Shown piece by piece: positions 32,105-40,077 of a DNA stretch of 43,722 nucleotides (position 1 is the first letter of the stretch; each line of letters begins with the position of its first letter). The position numbers and the translations under genes were made by a program. The stretch spans positions 1-43,722 of the forward strand of contig NZ_AOFQ01000015.1 of the NCBI RefSeq assembly GCF_000495915.1. The letters are read 5' to 3'. The DNA comes from Stutzerimonas chloritidismutans AW-1. Its GTDB lineage: Bacteria > Pseudomonadota > Gammaproteobacteria > Pseudomonadales > Pseudomonadaceae. Under the pieces are notes generated by a model that saw only the letters and a list, made by a program, of their open reading frames with translations, made no database searches and was not told the origin of the DNA.

Positions 32105-32629
32105 TCAGGGGTTGCGGGCCAGTTGCTCCTGGTCGAGCACGCGCTTGGCACCCAGATAACTCTTCTGCCAGTAGCCGGCAGTAAGACTGTCCAGGCGTAC
32201 CGTGCCGCCGGATGATGGCGCGTGAACGAAGCGGTCTTCGCCAACGTAGATGCCTGCGTGGCTGACCCGGCGCCCACCGCTGGTCGCGAAGAACACCAGA
32301 TCGCCGGGCTGCAGTGCGTCGCGCCGTACCGACGGGCCGCGTAGATTGCTCATGGCTTGAGTGGTGCGAGGGAGCTGGATGCCGGCTGCGCCGCGGTAGA
32401 CGTAGCCGATCAGGCCACTGCAGTCGAAACCGCTATCCGGCGTGTTGCCGCCCCAGCGATAGGGCGTACCGACCAGGCCAATCGCGCTGAACAGCACGTC
32501 TTCAGCGGCGCCGGGTACGGCCTGATGGGCCTTGGGCGTCTGCACGAGTGGCGGCGTGGGCGCCTTCCCGGCACAGGCGGTCAGCAGCGCAGTCAGAACA
32601 ACGAGCGTGAGACGAGCCGGATAGTGCAT
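32105..32629 (-). CDS. NlpC/P60 family lipoprotein, paralogue 1
   Basis: This predicted outer-membrane-anchored peptidoglycan endopeptidase (Spr/MepS-like) cleaves D-Ala-mDAP or related crosslinks. The 174-aa precursor has a lipobox LLTAC at about 15-19. The NlpC/P60 domain follows: GTPYRWGGNTPDSGFDCSGL with the catalytic Cys, VSHAGIYVGEDRFVHAPSSGG with the catalytic His, and a downstream polar residue. The next gene upstream is a paralogue, so this is a tandem duplication. Confidence 0.92.
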   Translation of the reverse strand: MHYPARLTLVVLTALLTACAGKAPTPPLVQTPKAHQAVPGAAEDVLFSAIGLVGTPYRWGGNTPDSGFDCSGLIGYVYRGAAGIQLPRTTQAMSNLRGPSVRRDALQPGDLVFFATSGGRRVSHAGIYVGEDRFVHAPSSGGTVRLDSLTAGYWQKSYLGAKRVLDQEQLARNP

Positions 32630-32705
32630 GGCAGAGCGGTCCAGGCAAATGAGCCATCACTCTGCCGGCATGTACGGGAAGACGCAACCCCCGCAGGTCG
32701 CGGGA

Positions 32706-33338
32706 TCAGTGATGGACCGTGTGCGGAACCAGGTCCGAAGCCAGGGCGAGCACACGCTTGGCTTCCATGTAACTGGCGCGCCAGTACTTGTCGTCCAGGC
32801 TGTCGACGCGCACACCGCCGCTGCGGCTGCTGGAGGCGTGGATGAACTGGTCGTCGCCGATGTAGATACCGGCGTGGCTGACTCGGCCACGGCCGCGGTT
32901 GTTGAAGAACACCACGTCGCCCGGCTCGAGCTCACTGCGCTTGACCACCGGTGCGTCGAGGTTGATCAGCTCGCGGGTGGAACGCGGCAGCTCGAGCCCG
33001 GCTTCCTTGCGGAACAGGAAACCGACGAAGCCGCTGCAGTCGAAACCGCTCTTCACCGAGCTGCCACCGTAGCGATACGGGGTACCGACCAGGGTGAAGC
33101 CGCGCTCGAGGATGCTGTCGGCCAGCTGCGGCAGCTGGTAGTCGTGTTCGTCGGTCAGTTCGGCCAACGACTGCTCTTCACTCTTGTCGAGGGCAGCGAA
33201 GTCGAAGTCTGCAAGAGGATGATTGTGCGACAGCCGAGGCGATTCGATCTGCTGCTCGGTCTGTACAGGCTGGCCGGCGCAGGCCGTCAGCAGGGCGATG
33301 AGTGCGAGAGGCACGAGGGGTGCGAAGCGTTGGCGCAT
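32706..33338 (-). CDS. NlpC/P60 family lipoprotein, paralogue 2
   Basis: The 210-aa precursor has a signal peptide ending ALLTACAG, a lipobox. A linker of about 50 residues not found in the neighbour follows, then an NlpC/P60 domain with GTPYRYGGSSVKSGFDCSGF (catalytic Cys) and VSHAGIYIGDDQFIHASSS (catalytic His). It is probably a murein endopeptidase. The ATG at 33336-33338 was chosen over a GTG two codons earlier; neither has a strong ribosome binding site. It lies 76 bp upstream of its paralogue. Confidence 0.91.
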   Translation of the reverse strand: MRQRFAPLVPLALIALLTACAGQPVQTEQQIESPRLSHNHPLADFDFAALDKSEEQSLAELTDEHDYQLPQLADSILERGFTLVGTPYRYGGSSVKSGFDCSGFVGFLFRKEAGLELPRSTRELINLDAPVVKRSELEPGDVVFFNNRGRGRVSHAGIYIGDDQFIHASSSRSGGVRVDSLDDKYWRASYMEAKRVLALASDLVPHTVHH

Positions 33339-33405
33339 GGGCACGGCCGTGTCATTGATTCCAAAGTGCCGGCGACTATGCCCTCTATCGCTTCGATGAT
33401 CAAAT

Positions 33406-34178
33406 TCAATCGGACGAAATGTGACGAACCAGCTGCGACAAAACGTCTGCGGCCCTTCCCTGCAGAAGCACGTCCGCCAGCGGGCTGATCTCGGTGGGTT
33501 GCAGATTCACCTCGACGACGGAGCCGCCGGCCTGACGCACCCGCCATACCGGCTCGAGGATGTAGCCGAAGCTCGCCGTGGTTCCAACCACCAGCACGGC
33601 GTCGAAGCCGAGCTGCACCTGTTTCTGCAATGCAGCCAGGGCGGATTCCGGCAGCATCTCCTCGAACAGCACCACGGCAGGACGCAACACCCCGTCGCAA
33701 GTCAGGCAGCGCGGCGGCAATGGCTGATCCAGCAGCGAAGGCAGTGGACGTTCGTCGACCTTACCGCAGCCCATGCACGACAGCGGCGAAAGCTGACCGT
33801 GAATCTCGATCAAGCGATCAGGCGGACTGCCGGCTCGGCGGTGGAAGCCATCGATGTTCTGCGTGAGCACCCAGGCCCCGGGTTTGCGCCGCTGCAGCTC
33901 GGCGATGGCGACGTGGCCGGCATTGGGCTCGGCCTGCAGGCAGGGCCCGCCGCCCGGCCGATTTCGGCCAGGTACTTCCAGCACAACGCCGGATCACACC
34001 GCAGCGTCGGCCCGGATAGCGCCACCTCGATCGGCAGGCCGTCTTCGGTTTCGCCGTTATAGAGGCCGCCGAGGCCGCGGTAGGTGGGCAACCCGGAGTC
34101 GGCCGACAGCCCGGCCCCGGTGATGATCAGAATGCGTTCGGCGCCGCTCAGCGCCTGGGCGGCCTTGTCGATATCCAT
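33406..34178 (-). pseudogene. Sirtuin (NAD-dependent protein deacylase) with a -1 frameshift
   Basis: All sirtuin parts are present but in two frames. From 34178 the first frame reads ILIITGAGLSADSGLPTYRG and runs to CWKYLAEIGRAAG. The second frame resumes with EPNAGHVAIAELQ and continues through TQNIDGFHRRAGS, the catalytic His in EIHGQLSPL, zinc cysteines in CMGC and CLTC, and VLVVGTTASFGY. The shift lies at about 33931-33950, beside GGGCCC at 33943-33948. One extra base there would restore a 257-aa protein. It could be a true mutation or a sequencing error in GC-rich DNA. In E. coli the sirtuin is also called CobB, unrelated to cobalamin. Confidence 0.85.
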
Positions 34179-34300
34179 GAATGTCGCGAACCCGTTTCGG
34201 TGGCACTCCCCCGATCGTGCGGGGAACCGATGGCCGCGTCGCGACCACGGCCATCAGCCTACGAATCGCCGCGCCTGCCTGCAAAGGCATTCGCCCCCGC

Positions 34301-34597
34301 TCAGTCCAGCTGGGCCTGAAAAAGCACCGCGTAGCCCAAAGCACACAACAGCCAGGCCGGCAGCGGGCCGAGCAGCCAGCGCCAGCCCCACCATTGCGGC
34401 ACGAAGCCGACGCCATGCACGAAGCCGGCGGAAATACCCCACATCACCAGCATCAGCTGCGGGTGACTGTAGCCTCCCTGCCCGTCCAGCATCGCCGCCG
34501 GATGGATCAGCAGGACCAGCGCCAGCGGCGCGGCCAGCACTAGAGAAAGTACGCGACCGAACGCGCCGTAGCAGCGCCCCTGCGCGCGACTGCTCAC
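34301..34597 (-). CDS. ybgE: Cytochrome bd operon protein YbgE
   Basis: This small membrane protein, also called CydE, is linked to cytochrome bd oxidase; its exact role is unsettled. The 98-aa product starts at a GTG (34595-34597) that overlaps the cydX stop. It has about three hydrophobic segments, with HPQLMLVMWGISAGFVHGVG in the middle, which is the YbgE signature region, and a WWGWRWLLGPLPAWLL segment. A much longer open frame on this strand runs through cydX and cydB but is not coding there. The gene ends the cyd operon. Confidence 0.85.
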   Translation of the reverse strand: MSSRAQGRCYGAFGRVLSLVLAAPLALVLLIHPAAMLDGQGGYSHPQLMLVMWGISAGFVHGVGFVPQWWGWRWLLGPLPAWLLCALGYAVLFQAQLD

Positions 34598-34698
34598 GGC
34601 TCGGCGTCCAGGTCCTGAGTGGCTTCCAGCCACAGCGCATTGATGATGCCGAAGCTGCTGGCCAGCAGCACGCCGAGAATCCAGGTGAAGTACCACAT
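34594..34698 (-). CDS. cydX: Cytochrome bd oxidase small subunit CydX
   Basis: This 34-aa single-span protein stabilises the haem site of CydAB. It begins MWYFTWILGVLLASSFGIIN and continues ALWLEA, the canonical CydX pattern with its conserved Trp, Tyr and Glu. A clear ribosome binding site (AAGGAGAGACGACT) precedes the ATG at 34696-34698. It lies 45 bp after cydB, and its stop overlaps the GTG of ybgE. Confidence 0.95.
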   Translation of the reverse strand: MWYFTWILGVLLASSFGIINALWLEATQDLDAEP

Positions 34699-34743
34699 AG
34701 TCGTCTCTCCTTGGCGGGCGGGCGCGGCGGCCCGCCCGCGCGG

Positions 34744-35886
34744 TCAGTACAGCCCGTGGGGGTTGGCTTCGATGGTTTTCTGGGTGAGCCGGCCCCACAT
34801 GCGCACGTAGCTCCACAGCGTGTAGCAGAGGATCAGCGGCACGAAGATGCAGGCCACAACGAACATGATGCCCAGCGTCTTCTGACTTGAGACCGCATCC
34901 CAGATGGTCAGGCTCGAGGCCGGATCGAGGCTCGACGGGAAGACGAAGGGAAACAGCGCAAAGCCCGCGGTACAGATGCTGCCGACGATCATCAGACTGG
35001 TTCCGACGAAGCTCACCCCGCCGCTGTTGCGACTGGAACCGAGCAGCGCCAGCAACGCCCCGAGGATGCCCGCGGCCGGCGCGATCAGGGTGACCGGATA
35101 GAGGCCGTAGTTGGCCAGCCAGCCGATATTGTCCTGGGCCACCTGCTTGTCCAGGAGCGGATTGAGCGCGGCGCCCGGATCGCTGACCGACAGCTGGCTG
35201 AAGCCCTGAATGCCCAGCGCCAGCCAGACACCCGCCGCGACGAAGCCGAACAGGAACACCAGCACGCACAGGCGCGTGGCCTGCCGCGAGCGCTCAGCCA
35301 GCGCGCCGTCGGTGCGCAGCATCAGCCAGGCGCCACCGTGGGCGCTGAGCATGCTCAGGCTGACGATGCCGCAGAGCAGCGCGAACGGGTTGAGCAGCGC
35401 GAAGAACGAGCCCTGATAGGTCGAGCGCATCAGCTCGTCCAGCTGGAACGGCAGGCCGAGGAACAGGTTGCCGAAGGCCACGCCGAACACCAGCGCCGGC
35501 ACAGCACCGCCGACGAACAACGCCCAGTCCCAGGCGCTGCGCCAGCGCGGGTCTTCCACCTTGCTGCGATAGTCGAAGCCCACCGGGCGGCAGAACAGCG
35601 CGAACAGCACCAGCAGCATCGCCCAGTACAGGCCGGAAAATGCCACCGCATAGACCATCGGCCAGGCAGCGAACAGCGCACCACCGGCGGTGATGAACCA
35701 CACCTGGTTGCCATCCCAGTGTGGCGCGATGGTGTTGATCGCCACGCGTCGCTCGTTGTCGGTCTTGCCGACGAAGGGCATCAGTGCCATGGCGCCCATG
35801 TCGAAGCCATCGGTCAGGGCGAAGCCGATCAGCAACACGCCGATCAGCACCCACCAGATGAGCTTGAGCACTTCGTAATCGAACAT
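34744..35886 (-). CDS. cydB: Cytochrome bd ubiquinol oxidase subunit II
   Basis: This is the second large subunit of the quinol oxidase that reduces O2 to water with high affinity. The 380-aa membrane protein has eight to nine spans. It begins with the typical YEVLKLIWWVLIGVLLIGFALTDGFDMG and contains PHWDGNQVWFITAGGALFAAWP. The length matches E. coli CydB (379). It starts 12 bp after cydA. Confidence 0.97.
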   Translation of the reverse strand: MFDYEVLKLIWWVLIGVLLIGFALTDGFDMGAMALMPFVGKTDNERRVAINTIAPHWDGNQVWFITAGGALFAAWPMVYAVAFSGLYWAMLLVLFALFCRPVGFDYRSKVEDPRWRSAWDWALFVGGAVPALVFGVAFGNLFLGLPFQLDELMRSTYQGSFFALLNPFALLCGIVSLSMLSAHGGAWLMLRTDGALAERSRQATRLCVLVFLFGFVAAGVWLALGIQGFSQLSVSDPGAALNPLLDKQVAQDNIGWLANYGLYPVTLIAPAAGILGALLALLGSSRNSGGVSFVGTSLMIVGSICTAGFALFPFVFPSSLDPASSLTIWDAVSSQKTLGIMFVVACIFVPLILCYTLWSYVRMWGRLTQKTIEANPHGLY

Positions 35887-35898
35887 CTCGTATCTCCC

Positions 35899-37512
35899 TC
35901 AGACGCTGCCAGGTTGGGAAGACAGGCCGCTCGGCTGCGCCGACGCCACCCGTGCTTCACGTACGTCCCGTTCGAAGTGATAACGACCGGTGTGCAGACT
36001 GCTCGGCCCAAGCCGTGCGAAGCGGATCATCAGGAACATCTCGATCACCAGCAGCAGGCTGTAGAAGGCCACCAGGGCGATCAGCGAGCCCCAGATATCG
36101 CCGGCCGCCAGCGTCGAGGTGGACAGATGGGTCGGCAGTACCTCGGCGATCGACCATGGCTGACGGCCATGCTCGGCGACGTACCAGCCGGTCTGCGCGG
36201 CGATCCACGGCAGCGGCAGGCTGAACAGCGCAAACTTCAGCAGCCAGGGCTTGGTCTCGGCATTGCGCTTGATCGATGCCCAGCTCGCCAGGGCAAACAG
36301 CAGCAACATCAGAAAGCCGGCGGCGACCATCACGCGAAAGGTCCAGAACAGGCTGAACACGTTGGGTATGGTGTCCAGAGCGGCGAGCTTGACCTGCTCC
36401 TCGCTGGCATCGACCACATCGGCGGTGTACTTCTTCAGCAACAGCCCGTAGCCCAAGTCCTGCTTGACCTCATTGAACGCGGCGATGGCTTCGGCCGACT
36501 TGTCGCCGCTACGCAGCACCTGCAGCCGCTCGTAGGCGAGCATGCCGTTGCGGATGCGCAGCTCGTGTTCGGCGATCAAGTCCTTGATGCCCCTGACCTC
36601 CTCGTCCACCGAGCGGGTGGCGATCAGCCCCAGCACGTAGGGGATCTTCACTTCGTAATCGGTGCGCATCTCCTGCTGATTGGGCAGGCCGAACAGTGTG
36701 AAGCCCGCAGGTGCCGGGTGGGTTTCCCACTCAGCCTCGATGGCGGCCAGCTTGACCTTCTGCACATCGCCAATCTCATAGCCGGACTCGTCGCCGAGGA
36801 TGATCACCGAGATGGTAGAAGCCAGACCGAACACTGCGGCGATGGCGAACGAACGACGGGCGAAGCCCAGGTCGCGCTTCTTCAATAGATAGAAGGAAGA
36901 AATCGCCAGCACAAAGATCGCCCCGGTGACGTAGCCCGCGGACACGGTGTGGACGAACTTGACCTGCGCCACCGGGTTGAACAGCAGCGCGCCGAAATCC
37001 ACCAGCTCCATGCGCATGGTCTCGAAGTTGAACTCAGAGCCAACCGGGTTCTGCATCCAGCCATTAGCGATGAGGATCCAGAGCGCCGAGAGATTCGAGC
37101 CCAGCGCCACCAGCCAGGTGACCGCCAGATGCTGCACCTTGGAGAGCCGGTCCCAGCCGAAGAAGAACAGGCCGATGAAGGTGGATTCGAGGAAGAACGC
37201 CATCAACCCCTCGATGGCCAGCGGCGCGCCGAAGATGTCGCCGACGTAGTGGCTGTAGTAGGCCCAGTTGGTACCGAACTGGAATTCCATGGTCAGTCCG
37301 GTGGTGACCCCCAGGGCGAAGTTGATGCCGAACAGCTTGCCCCAGAACTTGGTCATGTCCTGATAGACCTGCTTGCCGGTCATCACGTAGACCGATTCCA
37401 TGATCGCCAGCAGGAACGCCAGCCCCAGGGTCAACGGCACGAAGAGAAAGTGATACATCGCCGTCATGGCGAACTGCAGGCGTGATAGATCGACAACGCT
37501 TTCCGAGATCAT
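35899..37512 (-). CDS. cydA: Cytochrome bd ubiquinol oxidase subunit I
   Basis: This subunit carries haems b558, b595 and d and the quinol site. The 537-aa protein begins [20 protein letters not shown], with the haem ligand His of YHF near residue 20. [24 protein letters not shown] and the [13 protein letters not shown] motif are present. The Q-loop (about residues 240-390) is the long E. coli type and not the short cyanide-insensitive (CioA) type common in pseudomonads. Its ATG overlaps the stop of cydP (ATGA). Confidence 0.97.
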   Translation of the reverse strand: MISESVVDLSRLQFAMTAMYHFLFVPLTLGLAFLLAIMESVYVMTGKQVYQDMTKFWGKLFGINFALGVTTGLTMEFQFGTNWAYYSHYVGDIFGAPLAIEGLMAFFLESTFIGLFFFGWDRLSKVQHLAVTWLVALGSNLSALWILIANGWMQNPVGSEFNFETMRMELVDFGALLFNPVAQVKFVHTVSAGYVTGAIFVLAISSFYLLKKRDLGFARRSFAIAAVFGLASTISVIILGDESGYEIGDVQKVKLAAIEAEWETHPAPAGFTLFGLPNQQEMRTDYEVKIPYVLGLIATRSVDEEVRGIKDLIAEHELRIRNGMLAYERLQVLRSGDKSAEAIAAFNEVKQDLGYGLLLKKYTADVVDASEEQVKLAALDTIPNVFSLFWTFRVMVAAGFLMLLLFALASWASIKRNAETKPWLLKFALFSLPLPWIAAQTGWYVAEHGRQPWSIAEVLPTHLSTSTLAAGDIWGSLIALVAFYSLLLVIEMFLMIRFARLGPSSLHTGRYHFERDVREARVASAQPSGLSSQPGSV

Positions 37513-37688
37513 CTCGGCCCTCCCTCGGGGATCGAACCCCGCGAATCAAGCAAATGGTCGGCAACGCGCACCGAACCGTTCTCGGGAATGCTGGGGGCAT
37601 CGAACCAGACGTTTTTTATGATCATGAGGATCGCGACCTTGGCCAGCACTACCAGCACGACGTCTCGCCTGAGCGATGACTTGAACAT
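37509..37688 (-). CDS. cydP: Putative small cytochrome bd oxidase subunit CydP
   Basis: This 59-aa protein has one hydrophobic span ([19 protein letters not shown]) followed by a polar tail, matching small proteins called CydP that precede cydAB in many proteobacteria. The ATG at 37686-37688 is preceded by a strong ribosome binding site (AAGGAGGTAGGC). Its stop overlaps the cydA start, so it is translationally coupled. A direct role in the oxidase is inferred from position. Confidence 0.8.
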   Translation of the reverse strand: MFKSSLRRDVVLVVLAKVAILMIIKNVWFDAPSIPENGSVRVADHLLDSRGSIPEGGPR

Positions 37689-38009
37689 GCCTACCTCCTT
37701 GCGTGACCGCCCGAGCGCCTGGCGCTCCGGCAGCATGTTGCGATTGAAGGCCCCCTTGGGGTGGGGGCCGGCATCCGGGCGCGACGCCTGGACTCAATCG
37801 CGGTGCCCCGAACCACCCGTGGAAGCTGCTCTGGTTCGAGGCAGACAAAGTGTCCGGCGCACCCTGCAAGCGGACAACTGCGACAGCCTGCCCACCCACT
37901 CGCGGCAATCTGTGCCAGAGCGGCGCTGCGCTCCAAACAAGCAGTGACACCGGCGAGCGACGCCGGGTCAGGCGCGACGCGATCGCCACACTGCGGCGCC
38001 CTGTCGCAG
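37689..38009 (-). other. 321-bp region upstream of the cyd operon
   Basis: I see no gene here. The presumed cyd leader holds a hairpin at 37749-37769 (GGCCCCC with GGGGGCC, 7-nt loop, no U-run). I looked for an ANR/FNR box (TTGAT-4-ATCAA), which would fit an oxygen-regulated oxidase, and did not find a good match. Confidence 0.5.
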
Positions 38010-38564
38010 TCATGGCACACGCAGCCAGCGGCGAAATCCGTTGCCGGCCGTGCTCGAGAGCGGGCTCCAGGCGAAGTCCCAGGGCGCCGGCGGCAGCTCC
38101 TCCGCCTCGGCGGCGAGCGGGCGGCCGCCCTGGCGCACCCGTGGCTTCCAGTCGGATACATGCTCGCTGTCGCCTCGCCAGCCGAGCACGATGCCGATTG
38201 CCGGGCTGTCATCGCTGGCGACCCAACGCGCTGCGGCGGCGAGCATCATGGCCTCGATATGCTCCGGCTCGACCAGCTCGCGGTAGTCGGAGGCCAGCAA
38301 CCAGCGGCAGACGCCGAGGTGGAAGGTCCAGTCCAGCGCCAGCTGGCAGCCGTAGGCCCAGGTCATGAACTGACGAAAGATCTCCAGTCCCTCTGGCGGG
38401 TCAAGTTTGAGCAGCCGCGGGCAGACATCGAACAGCGCATGCCAGTACGGCAGCAACTTGGCATCCAGATGCACGAAGCTGCGGGCGTTGCTGGGGTAGT
38501 CGGGAAAAGGCAGCCGATAGCTCACGCGGCTATCGGCGCGGGTGAATCGTTCCATCATGGTCAT
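38010..38564 (-). CDS. Conserved-looking hypothetical protein, 185 aa
   Basis: I do not recognise this protein. The 185-aa product has no signal peptide or membrane segment. It contains aromatic-rich stretches (LPYWHALFDVCPRLLKLDPPEG, with WAYGCQLALDWTF later) and a C-terminal Trp/Pro-rich tail (APWDFAWSP). The ATG at 38562-38564 follows AGGGGATTTCACC. GC and codon use look like the neighbours, so it is probably a real gene. It lies between the cyd operon and a DUF2946-like gene on the same strand. Confidence 0.75.
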   Translation of the reverse strand: MTMMERFTRADSRVSYRLPFPDYPSNARSFVHLDAKLLPYWHALFDVCPRLLKLDPPEGLEIFRQFMTWAYGCQLALDWTFHLGVCRWLLASDYRELVEPEHIEAMMLAAAARWVASDDSPAIGIVLGWRGDSEHVSDWKPRVRQGGRPLAAEAEELPPAPWDFAWSPLSSTAGNGFRRWLRVP

Positions 38565-38669
38565 GGTGAAATCCCCTGAATCGACTGGGCCGTCGGAAAG
38601 CTCCGACAGGTAGCCGTCTCGTCCGCTGCTACGGGCGGAAGGACGGCGAATCACGTCAATCAGGAAATC

Positions 38670-39038
38670 TCAGGGCGCGCGCGGATTCAGTGCCGGCCAG
38701 TGGTGGCGCGGGCCATGACGCTCAATCGGTGGTAGCGGAGTCGCCCCTGTCGTGCGCTGCCCCAGCCAGGCCAAGGCGAACAGTGCAACGATGGCGAGGA
38801 AAACCGAACTGCACAGTGGGCAGTCGAGGGCATGCTGCGACAGGCCATGTAAATCGGAGGAAAGCGCGCCGAGACCGGTGCCGCCATCGTCGCCGGTGAC
38901 GCAGAACGCGTCCTGCCCCATGGCCAGTCCGAAGCCCACATGGGTGGCGTGGTTCAGACTGCAGACAAAGGCATTGAGCAGGATGCAGGTGAAGAGCACC
39001 CATACGATCTGCGCACGCTTGTCTTTGACGATGGTCAT
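38670..39038 (-). CDS. DUF2946-type membrane protein
   Basis: The 122-aa product has an N-terminal hydrophobic segment (IVWVLFTCILLNAFVCSLNHA) and a second one near residues 78-92. Between them lies a His/Cys cluster: HGLSQHALDCPLC, with His64, His69, Cys73 and Cys76. This matches DUF2946-like proteins, which are short, often near copper or haem functions, and uncharacterised. Metal binding by the cluster is inference. Confidence 0.75.
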   Translation of the reverse strand: MTIVKDKRAQIVWVLFTCILLNAFVCSLNHATHVGFGLAMGQDAFCVTGDDGGTGLGALSSDLHGLSQHALDCPLCSSVFLAIVALFALAWLGQRTTGATPLPPIERHGPRHHWPALNPRAP

Positions 39039-39096
39039 GTTTCGACTTTACACCGCGCGCCTGAGCACGGCGCTGCGCTAAAGCGTCGCAGCCTCG

Positions 39097-39768
39097 TCAG
39101 TGGTTGACGGTGAACGCCAGCATCGCCGAGAGCTGACACAGCGGACGGCCGCTTTCCGCCTGCCACTGGTTGAATGCGGCCTGCACCGCGGCCTGATCGC
39201 GCTGACTGCTCGGCACCTTGTCGACGATTTCCTGCGCCTTGAGCGCGGCTACCACGTCATTGCTGGGGACGAAGGTGTCTTTGCCGGCCATACGCAACAG
39301 GCGCGGCGCCGACAGGCCACCGAGCTGGCTGCCGTGCCTGGTCAAGTAACGCCACAGGCCGACGATGTCGCTGCTCGGCCAATCGGCCAGCAGGTTGCCG
39401 AAGCTGCCCCTTTCCTTGGCCACGTCGAGCACGAACTGCGCGTTGCGCGGCACGCTCTTGAGCTTGCCGAGATGACGGATCAGTCGGGTGTCCTGCATCA
39501 GTCGCTCGATGTGCTCGCCGCCCATCAGTACGACTTTCTCCGGGTCGAAACCGAAGAACGCCTGCTCGAAGGCCGGCCACTTGGCATCCACCAAGCTGTG
39601 CTTGAGGCCGGCGCGGAAGATGCGCAGGCTGATCAGCGAGAGGTAGCGGTCATCCGAAACGCTGCGCAGTTGGTCGGCGCTGTGGGGCTGCGGCAGGCGG
39701 GCCTCCAGCGCCGCGGCCGAGCCGAAGCGGTTGAGGCAGTATTCGTGCAGCCATTTGTAGTCTTGCAT
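39097..39768 (-). CDS. DNA-3-methyladenine glycosylase I family protein
   Basis: This is a predicted base-excision repair glycosylase of the adenine_glyco group. The 223-aa protein begins MQDYKWLHEYCLNRFG, as its pseudomonad relatives do, and contains LRIFRAGLKHSLVDAKWPAFEQAF, LKSVPRNAQFVL and GKDTFVPSNDVVAAL near the C-terminus. It lacks the N-terminal zinc motif of E. coli Tag, so the precise activity is uncertain. The ATG at 39766-39768 was chosen for family similarity; the frame extends 51 codons upstream. Confidence 0.7.
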   Translation of the reverse strand: MQDYKWLHEYCLNRFGSAAALEARLPQPHSADQLRSVSDDRYLSLISLRIFRAGLKHSLVDAKWPAFEQAFFGFDPEKVVLMGGEHIERLMQDTRLIRHLGKLKSVPRNAQFVLDVAKERGSFGNLLADWPSSDIVGLWRYLTRHGSQLGGLSAPRLLRMAGKDTFVPSNDVVAALKAQEIVDKVPSSQRDQAAVQAAFNQWQAESGRPLCQLSAMLAFTVNH

Positions 39769-39900
39769 GGTTCGGATCCGATGGTGACGGCAGCGGCACA
39801 GGGTGCCGGTGACGAGCCGGCCTCGCAAGTCCGCCGCCATCAACGCAGCTGGGCGGCAGCGGTCAGGTGGCGCTCGCGCAGGCTGATCTGAACGAATGTT

Positions 39901-39921
39901 CGCGGGCAAGCCCGCTTCCAC
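39901..39921. repeat. REP palindrome
   Basis: GCGGGC-AA-GCCCGC forms a perfect 6-bp stem in a Pseudomonas-type REP core (reverse complement GTGGAAGCGGGCTTGCCCGC). It lies in the 309-bp gap between the glycosylase-family gene and the DAHP synthase. Confidence 0.75.
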
Positions 39922-39992
39922 TGTGAAGCCGGTGCAAGCCGGGTGACACCACGTGGTACGCGTCCCATTGCCCTGACACCAGGCGCGCAGAC

Positions 39993-40022
39993 GGTGGACA
40001 AGCTTCGCGTTGCCACCCTACG
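39993..40022. repeat. Single REP-like element related to the cobO-cobB repeat
   Basis: The reverse complement starts CGTAGGGTGGCAACGCG and ends TCCACC, an imperfect palindrome sharing GTAGGGTGG and TCCACC with the arms of the repeat at 26170-26241. It is followed at once by another palindrome (40024-40040). Confidence 0.65.
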
Positions 40023-40023
40023 A

Positions 40024-40040
40024 GCAGAACGTCGTTCTGC
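40024..40040. terminator. Possible hairpin terminator downstream of DAHP synthase
   Basis: GCAGAAC-GTC-GTTCTGC is a perfect 7-bp stem with a 3-nt loop, 37 nt past the stop of the minus-strand DAHP synthase gene. It has no U-run, so termination is uncertain. The rest of 39769-40077 shows nothing but the REP elements. Confidence 0.35.
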
Positions 40041-40077
40041 GTGCGAGCCGGCTCAGACGTGCAGCGGGCTCCCGGTA

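Noticed and set aside
34229..34255. Hairpin between ybgE and the sirtuin (GATGGCCG with CGGCCATC) as a terminator
   Set aside because: The stem is perfect, but there is no U-run on either strand, so I did not list it as a terminator.
35338..36888. Long open frame on the plus strand opposite cydB and cydA
   Set aside because: It is antisense to two clear membrane protein genes, has Gln/His-rich composition typical of GC-rich shadows, and matches no family.
37689..38009. ANR/FNR box upstream of the cyd operon
   Set aside because: No TTGAT-4-ATCAA or near match was found by eye.
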